A DNA stretch of 64,000 nt from Lethocerus indicus (taxonomy: Eukaryota; Arthropoda; Insecta; Hemiptera; Belostomatidae). Below the pieces are notes generated by a model that saw only the letters and a program-made list of their open reading frames with translations, was not told the origin of the DNA and did no database searches. The translations under genes and the position numbers were made by a program. Below are positions 1 to 36,227 of this stretch, piece after piece. The first letter of the stretch is position 1, and each line of letters opens with the position of its first letter. Where the stretch lies: positions 4,652,925 through 4,716,924 of the forward strand of contig JACDQD010000003.1 of assembly GCA_019843655.1 (NCBI GenBank). Direction: 5' to 3'.

Positions 1-1505
1 ATTTTCGTTCCAGATAACCCTTCAAAACACTCGCACAAATATTTGACTAGTCAAATTGTACTTCATCAGCACAAGAAACAATAAGGTTGCTGATGTATTA
101 TTTGGTACAGATACAATATTTTGTTATCCACAGAGTTTAACACTTACTGTTTCTTGAATCAGGCTTCTTAGAATGACACCCAAATACAATTATGTATTTA
201 TGGTTTGGCATTGACCTATAGTACTTTATAATTATTACTAGTTAGCAAAACACTTTCCTTTAAAATGCCTTAAGAAAACATACACTAAGTTGTGCTTTCA
301 GAAACAAAGATATATGATGGTTATGTGATTGATGGATTTAATGATATAAATGACAGTATAATGGCCTATATTTAAGCAGTCCTTTAACACAGGTATGAAA
401 ACAGCCACAGCTCTCACAGCAGTGCAATATTCAAATAGGAATGGAAAGGAGTCACACACACAAATTAAAACAATAAGGGCATTAATACATTTTTGAGATA
501 TTTTCTAACAACATACAAAATGCAACAACTGTAAGATAGTACAATAAAAAAGTACTACTAATCCAGAAAAAGATTTAATTCCAGAACATACAAAATATGA
601 ATATTTACTGTTATTTTTTTTTATAAATAATAAAATATCCTTAAAACTCAATAATAACGGCAATTGTTACAAAACTGATTATTATGAATAATTTATTGAT
701 TTGTTTTTACAATTTAAATACACAGAAACTTCTAAAACAAGGGCATAGGAAACTCCTACAGAGTATTTATTATATTTGCACAATGTGTAGGTACAATACT
801 GCTCCAAGATATATATATCCAAATATACCAAATAGTCCTTTACTTAGAAATAATTTTTTTATATATTTCATGAAATCAATAGGCACAAAAACACTTAAGT
901 ATTGAATACAGAAAAATTCGAGTTTGAATTCTGCAAAAATTAATGGCAAATGCATAATTAACAGTAAGTGCACAAAATGTTATCTCTTTTATATGTGATG
1001 CAATATACACCATTAAAAAACAAAAGAAACCAAACTATTTTAACATTAAAACTAGATAAAAATATAAACATTTCCATTTTGTCAATTTTAATTTACAAAA
1101 ACAAATAATAATTAAATGATTAAAAATGATCTAGAGTAGCATTTATATGAAGTATTGAACGGTTTGGAATATTAAGAATACAGATAATATCTACATATTA
1201 ATGTAAAAATAATATTTCTCACATAACTTGTTTCAGGCATATTTAGAAATTTTGTAATGTTTACACAATTGAATGTTCTAAACACGTAACATTTATTGGA
1301 TATATTCAACTACAACTAACTGGTTATTACATTTAATAGTTTACATATTTACATGAAATTGTTATACACAACGTGTATGTTTTAGGATACCTCTTCCTAT
1401 CTTTAGGAAAAGAATCGACACAATTATTGTCTGATTTAATATTAAATTCTACCAATCCCAAAATAATTTAATTCCATCATTTCTTCCCGTTCAGTAACAA
1501 ATTCA
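1..1505 (-). other. dom: domino 3' UTR and downstream DNA
   Basis: AT-rich sequence with no credible ORF on either strand. It follows the domino stop codon and contains several minus-strand AATAAA-like signals (plus-strand TTTATT, for example near 690, 760 and 1290). I cannot tell which of them is used, so the 3' end of the transcript is not fixed. Confidence 0.5.
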
Positions 1506-25827
<24,322 letters not shown>

Positions 25828-27200
25828 CTCAAATTCTGGAACAATAAAAACAACTGTAAATTTGATGTTACATCAACTTCTTTAAAATAAAACTGTACTT
25901 ATTTTACAGTATATTTCTTACACCATTAAAATGATTTATGTGAAATATATAAACTATGATTTGATAAATATTGGGTACAATAAGGATGTAAACTTCCTTG
26001 AGAAACATTTGATCAATGTAAAATATGAAAACCTGCCCAAAGGAAGTTTGCAGACATAAATACAATTTATTACGCCAATTACCAAGCTGCATTGTGGCTA
26101 ATGTTGTGTTATTAATAATATTTTACATCAAATTTTTAAAAATACATACAACTGTCATACAATAATCAGAATAATTAAATTTATAAAAATAAAAAATAAA
26201 GCATGTCACAGACATCCACATATAAAACTACAACATGTCAAATGAAATTTATAGAATTTGAGCAATATTTAAGCAACAAGTAAATAAGAACCTGCATATA
26301 ACCTCTTTAATTTTACTCAACATTAAAAATTCAATTTCTATAAAAGCACATACATTTTAATGAAATGTAACTACTGTTAAGTTAAAGGTGAAAACATAAG
26401 AAAATGGTAATAATTTTAAAACTAAAAACATATTTCGTATAATAAATAATAATAGAAACAACAAATTTTTAAAAACCAAAATGTAATATATAACTCTAAA
26501 TGAAACTTACAAAAGGCAAATGATTATATACACTCTAACTTCATGACTACAATTATAACTAGATTAAGATACATAGCTGATATCCTATATTCACATGAAC
26601 ACTAAAGTACATCAGGCCATATATTATTATTCGTCAAATCAAAAATAATTGAAAAATGTAATATAGAAACACCACAAAATATGTACTTCACATTAACTAT
26701 AAATACAATGTTATTATGAACTTATGAAAACCTAACTACATTAGAATCTTCCTATTTCTTATGTTTTACATACATTAGTTTTCAAAATATCACTATGTAT
26801 AATTTTAAAATATTATCCCATATGAAAGAACATCAATTACAATTCAGGGTATATCATTCTTAAATCACAAAAATATTAATTTATATACCTTTAATACTTA
26901 ATTTCATGTAAATACGTACTAGTGAAAAATCATTCAGCCAATCTGTGAATTTATATTAAATAATAGATTAGAATTTTATCGTAAATAAACGTGATGTAAA
27001 TAATACTAATTATTAAAATTGCACATTTCAGAAAATTTAATAAATTCCTTAATTATAGGAAAATTACGTTAAAGGGAAGGACACTATATTAAATAAAATT
27101 AATTAATTTTTTTCGCAATAGTGCAGCCGCATATCGAACAACAAAACAAAAGGATCCCAAGCCGCCATATTGAACCCTCACTGCCTTAATAAGAACTTAC

Positions 27201-27300
27201 CATTTTGTTATCACAAGTTTCTCCATCCATCCCGGAACCAATTTGAAATATAGGCACTGTCCCGCATAAGTGTCATAGCATAGAACATTTTTAAACCTAT
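27201..27300 (-). other. dom: domino non-coding first exon with upstream ORF (upper limit uncertain)
   Basis: The minus strand shows a strong donor (ATG|gtaagt) whose exon edge is at 27201. Nothing in this exon can be read in frame into the main protein. It carries a short ORF beginning MDGETCDNKM that continues 3 codons into exon 2 and stops at a TGA overlapping the main ATG. The upstream end of the exon is not visible; a position near 27250-27450 is a guess. A GCCGCCAT element, similar to a YY1/Pho site, lies just inside the intron at about 27163-27170. Confidence 0.55.
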
Positions 27301-27480
27301 TCAAAAGAATAAAAGTTTAATTAAAGGTAACATTTCATGGGTAAAAGCGAACGATTACAAGGACAGATCCCAGGAGAACATGGCGTTAACTCGGATTTTC
27401 AACTACAGGAGGCCGGAGACGGACCTCACAACACCCATTCCATGTTAGCCAACTTCGAAAAAATAAAACTTTCTCACAGC

Positions 27481-28383
27481 TTCCTGCTTTATTATTTTAA
27501 TATACAATAATAACTGAAATTTTAATTTCTTCAATATCACCTGAAGTTACAATAGTTAATCCCATATTCGTAAGTTTTTATTGAAAAATTTAATAAAAAT
27601 CAAATGATTGCTCATCTAATATCACTATATAAAATAATTAATTCTTATAAATATTCTGTTAGCGCTATTCATATTGGCTCCTTACTTCTTACCTTAATTT
27701 GATAATACATTTTACCATATTATACCGTATATTTTATCGTATGCTAAAGATGGTAATAGATTTATTGAATTATAAAAATTAATTTCTGTCAGACTCATAA
27801 TTACTTTCTATTTGCATTTATTATTTAAGAATTTCTTATTAAAGAACATGCATGACAATTACATTGTATACAATCTAGCACAGGACAACATGGGTTAAAA
27901 ACCCATTTAGGTTTGTGACTAGAAGTAAGTTTGGGCTATTGAAACTGATATTAAACAAATACTTTTTGATAAATAGAGAATTGTATTATGTAAACAAAAT
28001 TGGCAACAGGTATACATCCAGTTGTTCACAAATTTTATTCAACTTCATTGTGTGTTCAGCCTTCAGTATGTTCTTCCTCAAGATTTCTAAACAAATCATA
28101 GAATTAATCCATAAATATTATAATAATTAATATTATCCATTTTAATATCATAGTAAATATTTATTGAGAAATTCATTCAATTTAAAATATGCTTTAAACA
28201 TTACTTAACACAGATTTCAGAATAAATATGAATTCACTTTACAAATAAGCATGGAATCGGATCTTGTTATACAAGGGTAAAGGAAAGAGTTACTACCTTC
28301 ATCAAGGGCAATAATAATGTACATTATATATACATATAATATTACCATATATTATATATTATAATACAATAAATTAATTATGC

Positions 28384-28427
<44 letters not shown>

Positions 28428-28622
28428 ATATATGTATATATACAAACTCATCAGCACTTTGCTCCTTTACTATGAAAATATCCATTCCTTTTAAAATGTA
28501 GTAGGTTTCAAATTGATATTAGCTGCCTCTCATACTTAAACCAATACCATCACTTTAACCACATAATCTTACAATTATGTTACAATTTTACAACTCATTA
28601 AAAATTAACTACTTCACTTTTC

Positions 28623-28673
<51 letters not shown>

Positions 28674-29282
28674 ATATATAAACATATATATAAACAATTT
28701 GTACCTTATCATTATTTATACAATTTATCATTTGCAATTTATATATAAATTGCATACTATTACAAAGGTTGTGGCAACATGTTATACACTCTTCTTTACA
28801 ATGATACTTAATAGAAACTGTATTTGATCAAAAAAATATATTTAAAACAGTTTGTCATTATGTGACAAACTAAACGTATAATTACAAATAAAAGTATAAA
28901 GTATTTAATCAATTTTCAAACCATATCAATATCAATTCAAGTCTACTGTTCTGGTAATGTTGCCCTGCAAATAATTATGTACTGACTTATGCAAAATTAG
29001 TAAGACCTTTATTTTTAAAATATAAAAATATACACAAATACATGAACATAATTGAGAATTAAGAAAAACATTAGTTCTCCAAAACACAATACATTTTTAA
29101 GAATTAGTGGATCAAATATTTTATAAAATAAATAAAGTAATATAAAAATTAGACAATGTACATATAAAACAAGTAATCTGATACTAACTATAATAATATC
29201 AATAAATGTTTAAATGTACACTAACAAAACTAAATAGTCATATCTTTTAGCAAGTAATTCAAATAGTTTTAAGAAGTGCACA
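27481..29282. other. Intergenic DNA between domino and TMEM17
   Basis: Very AT-rich with (TA)n tracts at about 28385-28440 (with a TGTG interruption) and 28626-28672. No supported gene. The part nearest 29283 is the TMEM17 3' UTR; a minus-strand AATAAA occurs near 29008-29013. Confidence 0.6.
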
Positions 29283-30124
29283 TTAATCAGTCTTATAAGA
29301 ATGAATGTTATTACCATTTAAGTTAGCAATATGAAATGAATCTAAAGAATGCTTTGCTGCATACCGTAAGGCAAAGAAGCCAAAAAGTAATTGACAAACA
29401 ATAAAAATGTACATTATGCATTGTGTAATAAGTTCTAAAATACTTGGTCTTAAAGTAGTGCACAGTAGTAAAAATGACTGCAGAGGAGTTTGTAGAAGCA
29501 AAGAAATAAGCCAAAAACCAGCCAACTCAGGAATCTGAGGAATACAAAATTTATAAAGTAATAATTAACAAACATATAATAATTGTTGTACTAAAAATAA
29601 ATTGTTTATACAATTTATTTGGAATATAGTTGTAATTTTATTCTCACCTTTTCTTTCAAGTTCCCAACATACCCCATGTAAAGGCGAATGATTTCCACTA
29701 TAATTACAGAAGTTAAAGCCAATACCAGAATAACCTGGTACAGTATAGTTAGCTCCCAAAACTACAAATAATAAAAGTAATTAAATTAGTTGTAAATGGG
29801 TATTTTTGTGCAATACGTGCATACATTGCATTTAATGTTAATTACCTTTAATGGTAACATAACAAAAGTTACAAGGAGCCAACATGGAAAATAGATGCAG
29901 TTGAAATAAAGTGACATTTGCAAAGGTAGACTAGACAACACCTCAGTGCCTGAAAATCAATATTAAAATAAAATGAAATGCTCATAAAATTTGCAATATT
30001 TTTTTATAAATTTAAAATAAATGTTACCAATCTTGAGGTATTCATCATTTTCTATCACATTATAATTTGACAGTCCAGGAAACAAATGTTCTGAAACACC
30101 GGTAACCTTTTGTTTCCACGACAT
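29283..30124 (-). CDS. TMEM17: Transmembrane protein 17 (ciliary transition zone)
   Basis: Four exons on the minus strand (30028-30124, 29846-29949, 29648-29761, 29283-29534) total 567 nt, 188 aa, with matching phases; human TMEM17 is about 198 aa. The protein is a small four-helix membrane protein with the family signature LPLQMSLYFN near residue 40, IRLYMGYVGNLKEKIPELAGFW in the middle and a fourth helix near the C-terminus. TMEM17 belongs to the MKS module of the transition zone, where it gates membrane protein entry into cilia; in an insect that implies sensory neurons or sperm. The start is the only upstream Met and is 158 bp from the divergent mRpL16 start. Confidence 0.92.
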
Positions 30125-30282
30125 TTTAATTCAGATAGTTGTAAAAGTTCCCTTCCATAACCTTCGCCCAAGGGTTACTTAGTGGAAGGAATAAAACTGT
30201 TATAATATTGATTCTATAGGTTATAATTGTTTATATCTCTTATTTAGGTTTCCTACTTCGTTGTTAGTACGCATAGTTTAAG
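30125..30282. promoter_or_regulatory. Divergent promoter region of TMEM17 and mRpL16
   Basis: Only 158 bp separates the two start codons, so both promoters and 5' UTRs must lie here. I see no TATA box at a convincing place. The pairing joins a ciliary and a mitochondrial gene, so common regulation is not implied by function. Confidence 0.7.
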
Positions 30283-31875
30283 ATGAGTTGTGTTTTGCGA
30301 ATTCCTAAGTGGTGTTTGAGCGAAAGTTACAATTTATTAAGTAAGCAGTTTGAATTTGACTTCTATTTCAGTTTACTAAGTGCATAATTATCAACTACGT
30401 TTTTTTCAGGTGAAAGATATTTACCCATAGTACTTCAGAATGCTGGAATCAAGTACTTTCCTCCTCCACCAAATTATGACAGTATGAAATTTCTTTTTTC
30501 TTCTTTGTAAATAATAATTTATATTATTATTTCTAGAGATGCAGATACATTATTTTAATTGAATCAGTATCACGAATTTGTTTTTTGTTTTGTGAATTTT
30601 TTTCTATAATCCACAATATTTTTTATTCAATGGATTTGTGTTTTACAATGTAAGTGTTAAGTGTAACTGATTTTTCTTACTTAGAATTATTATTCTAGAT
30701 ATTAAGATTCCAGAAAAGGGGAAGCCCAAATTTATGGAAAAAGTACCACAATATGTTGGTAACATAAGAACACCAAGGATGATAAAAAATCTTAAATTCA
30801 TGAGAGGACCAGAACTTGTTCATAATAGTTTAATTCATAAACAGTATGGTATAATTGTAAGTGTTAATTGCTGTGTTAAAAGATATGGGTGATTAAATAA
30901 TTCATTGTTTTTTCTTATTGTAATATTATTAAAATGTCTTTGTGTTTAAGGCTCTTGGAGGTGGAAGGTTGAGGCATGGACACTTTGAGATGATGAGGCT
31001 AACAATCGGTCGTAAAATGGATATCAGCAGAATGTTTACTATTTGGAGGGTTGACCCACCATGGCAACCTATCACAAGAAAGGTACATAACAAATTACGA
31101 TTGAAGAGTACATATAACAAAATCTTTATTGCCCTTGTCATTTTTAATGGTTTTAGTTGTATGCTGTACTACAGCTTTTATAATAATTATGATCATTTAT
31201 TATTTTGAGTTGACATTCAAAATCATGTTGAATTCTATCTATTTAACAACTTAATGTAATTTATATCAATAATTTATATATTCCCATTATCAGGCATTGC
31301 AAGTAACAAACGTAACAGTGTTCAAAGTTAAAGCTTTCTACAATGAAAATACACATTTAGTGTTTACCTTCATTTATAATTATTATTATGATAATATATT
31401 TATTATTATTCTGGTATGTATCTTTCCTTTTTATTTAAGGGCCAGGGTCACCGAATGGGAGGAGGGAAAGGAGCAATTGACCATTATGTAACCCCAATAC
31501 AAGCCAACAGAGTTATAATTGAGTTGGTAGGAAAGTGTGAGTTTGAAGAAGTGAGTAATATGCAATTAATTAACTCATGTTACATGAAAATGTATCCAAT
31601 TTAAATTTAACTTAATTTGATTTATTAGTTTTGAATATAGTTTTAATTTAATTTTTCAGGTTAAAGGATTTCTCCAGGATGTTGCTAATAAACTTCCTTT
31701 TAAAGCTATGGCAGTATCCCAAGAGATTCTTGAAGCAAAGAAATTGGAAGAGGAAGAAAAAGAAAAACTGAATATCAATCCATACACTTTTGAATATTTA
31801 ATAAAGAATAATCTTGGTAATTGTCAGTCTTGGATAAGGAGAATAGATCATTTTTATTTTGGAAAATACATTTAA
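30283..31875 (+). CDS. mRpL16: Mitochondrial large-subunit ribosomal protein uL16m
   Basis: Six exons (30283-30340, 30410-30481, 30699-30856, 30951-31082, 31440-31550, 31660-31875) total 747 nt, 248 aa, all phases consistent. The family core is clear: [24 protein letters not shown], then [20 protein letters not shown], the loop that in bacterial L16 reaches the peptidyl-transferase region, and [13 protein letters not shown]. The N-terminal part fits a mitochondrial targeting extension and the C-terminus has a Lys/Glu-rich helix. Possible poly(A) signal AATAAA near 31963. Confidence 0.95.
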
Positions 31876-32952
31876 AGCTATACTAATTTGAAGAGTTCAT
31901 GGTGGAATTGTGATTGTTATGAGAAATCTATTTAAATTCATGTTGTAGTTACAGTTGACATTAATAAATCACAGGCAGACCATTTTAAAATAAATGTATT
32001 ACTTTCTTTTTCACTGTGCTATTATTATCTTTTTTACCATACTTAGCCTATTTAGTATAAGGCTTTATACATTTTAATTGTGTTGATGAAATCTCCAATC
32101 ACCAGAAAATTGAAATATTATTTCACTTTAAGAGATATTTGTGAAAAAAATTATTCATAATTCAATTAGATATATATCTTGTGGTTAAAGTATAATAAAT
32201 CAGTAGTCTGTCAAATTCAAATATTTGGTCAAAACAGAAATGAGATGGCTCCAATACTTGTACTAATTTATCAAATTGACATTTGGTTCAACATCTTAGT
32301 GTATTTGAATTTTTAAGACATTTGGTATAACATTTAAAGTATAAACAATTCAGTAATTAATGAGTGCTTATTAAAAGCTCATTCTATTGTAGAGTTTTAA
32401 TTAGTATTGTCATGTCTATAAGAAAGTAATAGGAAAATATATTAATCTTCAATGTTGTTAAACGTAAAGGAATGTTAGAATTATTCTCAATATAAATATT
32501 TAGCCTGGTAGCTGTTAAAACTATTTGAATTTATAAGTAATAAAGAACAGAATGAAATGTGGTTTCAGAACCTAAATGATATTCACTGGTCAACATATTA
32601 GTTGATCATTACTGTTGTTACCAATTAGTTCCATATATGTCATATGCATACTTAAATGTTCTTTATTAAATTATAGTGAATTCAGAATAAATTATACTAG
32701 AAATTAATTTTTTTATGGTGACAGAAATTTGCAATTACAGAAAAATAAGAAATGAAAATATTGGAGTAATAATCTGGTTTTTAAGGAAATATTTTCATAT
32801 ATTTTTGTAGGCCCAATTGTTTATTGGAATCGTTCCCGTCTGTAAATTTTCCTACGTTGGCCAACCTGTGGATATGACTAGGGTGTTGTCCAAACTATAA
32901 CCTTAATGCTTAGTTCTGTTTTCACTGCGTACTGGTGTTTAACGGAATTATT
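31876..32952. other. mRpL16 3' UTR and intergenic DNA
   Basis: AT-rich, about 1.1 kb, with AATAAA near 31963 and a second near 31990. No additional ORF of interest. The last part should hold the promoter of the next gene. Confidence 0.6.
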
Positions 32953-35522
32953 ATGGAGGTTGACTCTTCGATTTCAAACAGGTCCAAGTTTGAATACACG
33001 AATGACTCTTCGATGTCAGAAGCCGAAGACGGTGAATTGGTTGACGAAAACTGTGACTCTCCAAAAGGAACACTTACTTCTGAGGGGAATTTAAATGTTC
33101 GATATTGTTTCTAATATATTGACATGTAGAATGAGACAATAGTAAAGTTGAAATGTTCTTAAATGATTTTAATATAGTTTTTATTTAGCAGAATAAATGG
33201 TAGCAATACATTGTAGTTTAGTTATTTCAAATAACAGTATTTCCGGTATGGGTATTCCGATATGTTTTCACTGTTTACAGGTTCAACCTCATTCTCAGAA
33301 CAAGCTTTTGTTAAGAGCTCAAAGATTTGGTACATTGTGTAGGTCTCAAAATGATTCAAACTCCAAAGCAATTCAGCGTTTGTATTCAAGGTTTGTTTGA
33401 AATACAGAACACCTGATATGTAGTAATTGTGTTAAATGTTTTATTACAAACTGATTTGCCTTCTTCTTTAGTATGGGAGTTAACAAAGATACAAGACTTG
33501 AAGCTCTCCATTTATTTGGTACAGATACAATGAAAACACAAGATGTTTTCGAATACTTCCAAGGTCATTCTCCTGCTTCCGTCGAATGGATATCAGATAA
33601 AGCATGTATGTATCTACTGCTTTTGTCAAGTTAATTCCATTTCATTCAATTGTAATTATAGTAATGTTTTAAATTTTGTTTCAGGTAATGTGGTTTGGTT
33701 GGATGAGAAGTCTGCTGCTCTAGCTCTTCTTGCATTATCAGTAAAAATAAGAGGTCAAAGTAATGGTGGTTTAAATTCAACATCTTCTGATTCCAGTGTA
33801 TGTAAACTACTTTTATTAAAGATTTTTACATCAAATGCTTTGTATAAAAACCTTTGCATGTTTTACAGGATGAAGAATATGTTAATGCAGAAGACATACG
33901 TTTTGCATTACCACCTGGAGTTTGGCGTAAAGGACATCCTCAACCTTATGCTCTTAATATTTTTTTGAGATTTGCTTTACGTTCAGACAGGAAAATTTTC
34001 AAAAAGGATGTCCATTACTCTAATTTTGGTATGAAGTTTTTATTGATAAACTGAATTAGTTGAATGAAACTTATAAAATATTAATTTTTACTGAATATTA
34101 TTCTTGTATTTTGTAAAGTATGGATATAAATCTAAATTAGTCATATGAATGAATGAATTATTATTAATATTATTATTAATTATTATTTATTATTAATTTT
34201 TACAGTCATGTAACCTAAAATGAACAGTTGATGTGTGAAGTGTCATATTAAGATTGCCTTGATACTGCAAATGTCACATCCCTGATTTTAGATACTGTAA
34301 TTAAAGTAAGGCTCATGAAGAAATAAATAATTTTGTAATTGAGGTTTTAAAAAAAAAATTCTTATTACTAGGGGCAATTAAATTGAAAAATTTGGTCTAG
34401 AAATCTAGTTTCTATTTTGAATTATGTGCACTACTTATTTTGTGTAATTTAGATTTTTTCTCATTAACCAACTTATTCCTTGTTTTCATTTTGAAATTAT
34501 TTGTAACTACTTGCATTTTCCTTTTCATAGATGATCTCCCTGTAAGGAGTATGGTCTTCCCAGATGCTGGAGATGAGGGTGTAAAAAAGGTAATCCACGA
34601 ATCTGGCAATCCTTGGGCAGACATTGCAAGACAATGGGGTCGCTTTGAACAAAGTTGTATGATCAAATAATTTTTTATTTGTAATATAAAATATAGTTTG
34701 TAAAATAATCACAAAAAATGTTTACATGAATATTTTTGCCATAAGGTACAAAGGAAAAACCAGTAAGAGATGCTAGGGAATTAATAAAAATGCGGGAGGT
34801 GAAAGAACCAAGAATGTTGCCAGATGCTAGAGAAATATTATCTGTACCAAAAGTAAGAAGTCCTAGCAGTTCATCAGTTAGAAATGTACCATTTCGTAAA
34901 ATGCAAGCAGATATAGAAGAAAAGAAAATTTTGATACGCAAGCAGTGTCAGTTTTCAAACAGGTAACAATTTCAATAAATGATTTAATCTAATGAAACTG
35001 AGACAGTTCAGTTTCATTAGAACTGAATCAGTGGGAAACTGAACTGTCCCACACTGAAATTAGTTGTGTATGAATGAATGTGTTAACCATTAGTGATGAT
35101 TAATTTATTTTCAGTTCACACAATGAAATAGACCTAAGGCATAAGTTAGGTCAAAAACGAAAGAGGCCACCAAGTATTCAATATAGTGATTCAGATGATG
35201 AATTACAGGTTGAAGAAACTAATGTCAAAAAAAGACTTGGTGCAGCTGCTTGGTGAGTTTTTTTTATCATATGTCATATATTTTTTATTAAATATCTAAC
35301 TTATTTGTTAATATAATAAAATGATGGTATTTCAGGTCATCGTATGACTCTGATGACAGCAATGACAGTGATGATGTTGAAGTTAGACCCTGTTCAATAG
35401 ATTTACGTCAAAAACTTATAAAGACATCCAATAATGCTTTCCGCCCACCGAGCCCCTTACAAATTGAAATTGACAATGATATTTATTATAATAAGGATTT
35501 GAAAGTTGCCAGTGAATCGTGA
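32953..35522 (+). CDS. NCBP3: Nuclear cap-binding protein subunit 3
   Basis: Nine exons (32953-33096, 33281-33390, 33472-33605, 33685-33797, 33869-34028, 34531-34656, 34746-34962, 35115-35252, 35336-35522) total 1329 nt, 442 aa. Residues 93-140 hold the RRM-like core RLEALHLFGTDTMKTQDVFEYF followed by VEW and CNVVWLDE as in human NCBP3 (C17orf85). The rest includes RFALRSDRKIF, a short KMQADIEEKK helix and an acidic, Ser/Asp-rich C-terminus with RHKLGQKRKRPP and KKRLG repeats. NCBP3 pairs with NCBP1 in an alternative cap-binding complex in the nucleus. The protein is shorter than human (about 620 aa). The first donor (AAAT|gttcga) is weak and the least certain junction. Poly(A) signal AATAAA near 35677. 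Confidence 0.88.
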
Positions 35523-36227
35523 TTGTGTATATAAAAACTATATGTGAATAATTATGCATAGTTGTCATATTTTTCTATGATTAAATTTTAATCATTCATG
35601 TGACTTCATTAGTTTTTAAAATTCATTTTGACAGTAAATGAATTGAAGGAGCAATTCTATTGCTAAAAAAAACTTGTAATAAACTGCAGGTGTTATTTTT
35701 TAATGTTATATTTATACTTGGATACAGGCAAAACTATTGCTATGAGTGTCAAAAATTAATTATTACCTATTAATAAGGAAAGATTTTATTTTGAAGATTA
35801 AATTTATAATTTTCCCTATTCTGCTCTTCCTAGATTTGTTCTGATAACAAGTCACGTTTTGTGAAAAATATCACAATATATATAAATATCAAACAAACGA
35901 ACTGGTTGATAACATTTTTTAAGAAATAAAAAGTACTGTATTTGGAATGAATTCAATTCATGCAACAGTAATTAGTACATCAATTTTAAAATAAAACTAC
36001 TTTTATCCCTTTGACATAATAAAATTAATATAAATATTTTTTTACTTAATATCAAGTTACTTTACTGCACTACACAACATTGTTTATTACAAAACCCATT
36101 TCAAGGATAAATGCTCAAATATACAACAATATACTGCAACGGACTTTAAATTATGCAATGAATAATAATAGTAATAATACAAAAAATATCTAACACCAAT
36201 AACAACAAATTGTTGAACAAGTTCAGC
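35523..36227. other. Convergent 3' UTRs of NCBP3 and GLOD4
   Basis: AT-rich. AATAAA at about 35677 suits NCBP3; a minus-strand AATAAA at 36083-36088 suits GLOD4. No other feature. Confidence 0.65.

Noticed and set aside
25904..26092. Possible extra domino 5' exon containing MQLGNWRNKLYL
   Set aside because: The acceptor is poor and the frame does not enter exon 2; the ATG in exon 2 already gives a consistent start.
34963..35114. Mirtron within the 152-nt NCBP3 intron
   Set aside because: The hairpins are internal and not formed by the intron ends, and stems of 13-14 bp are too short for a Dicer substrate.
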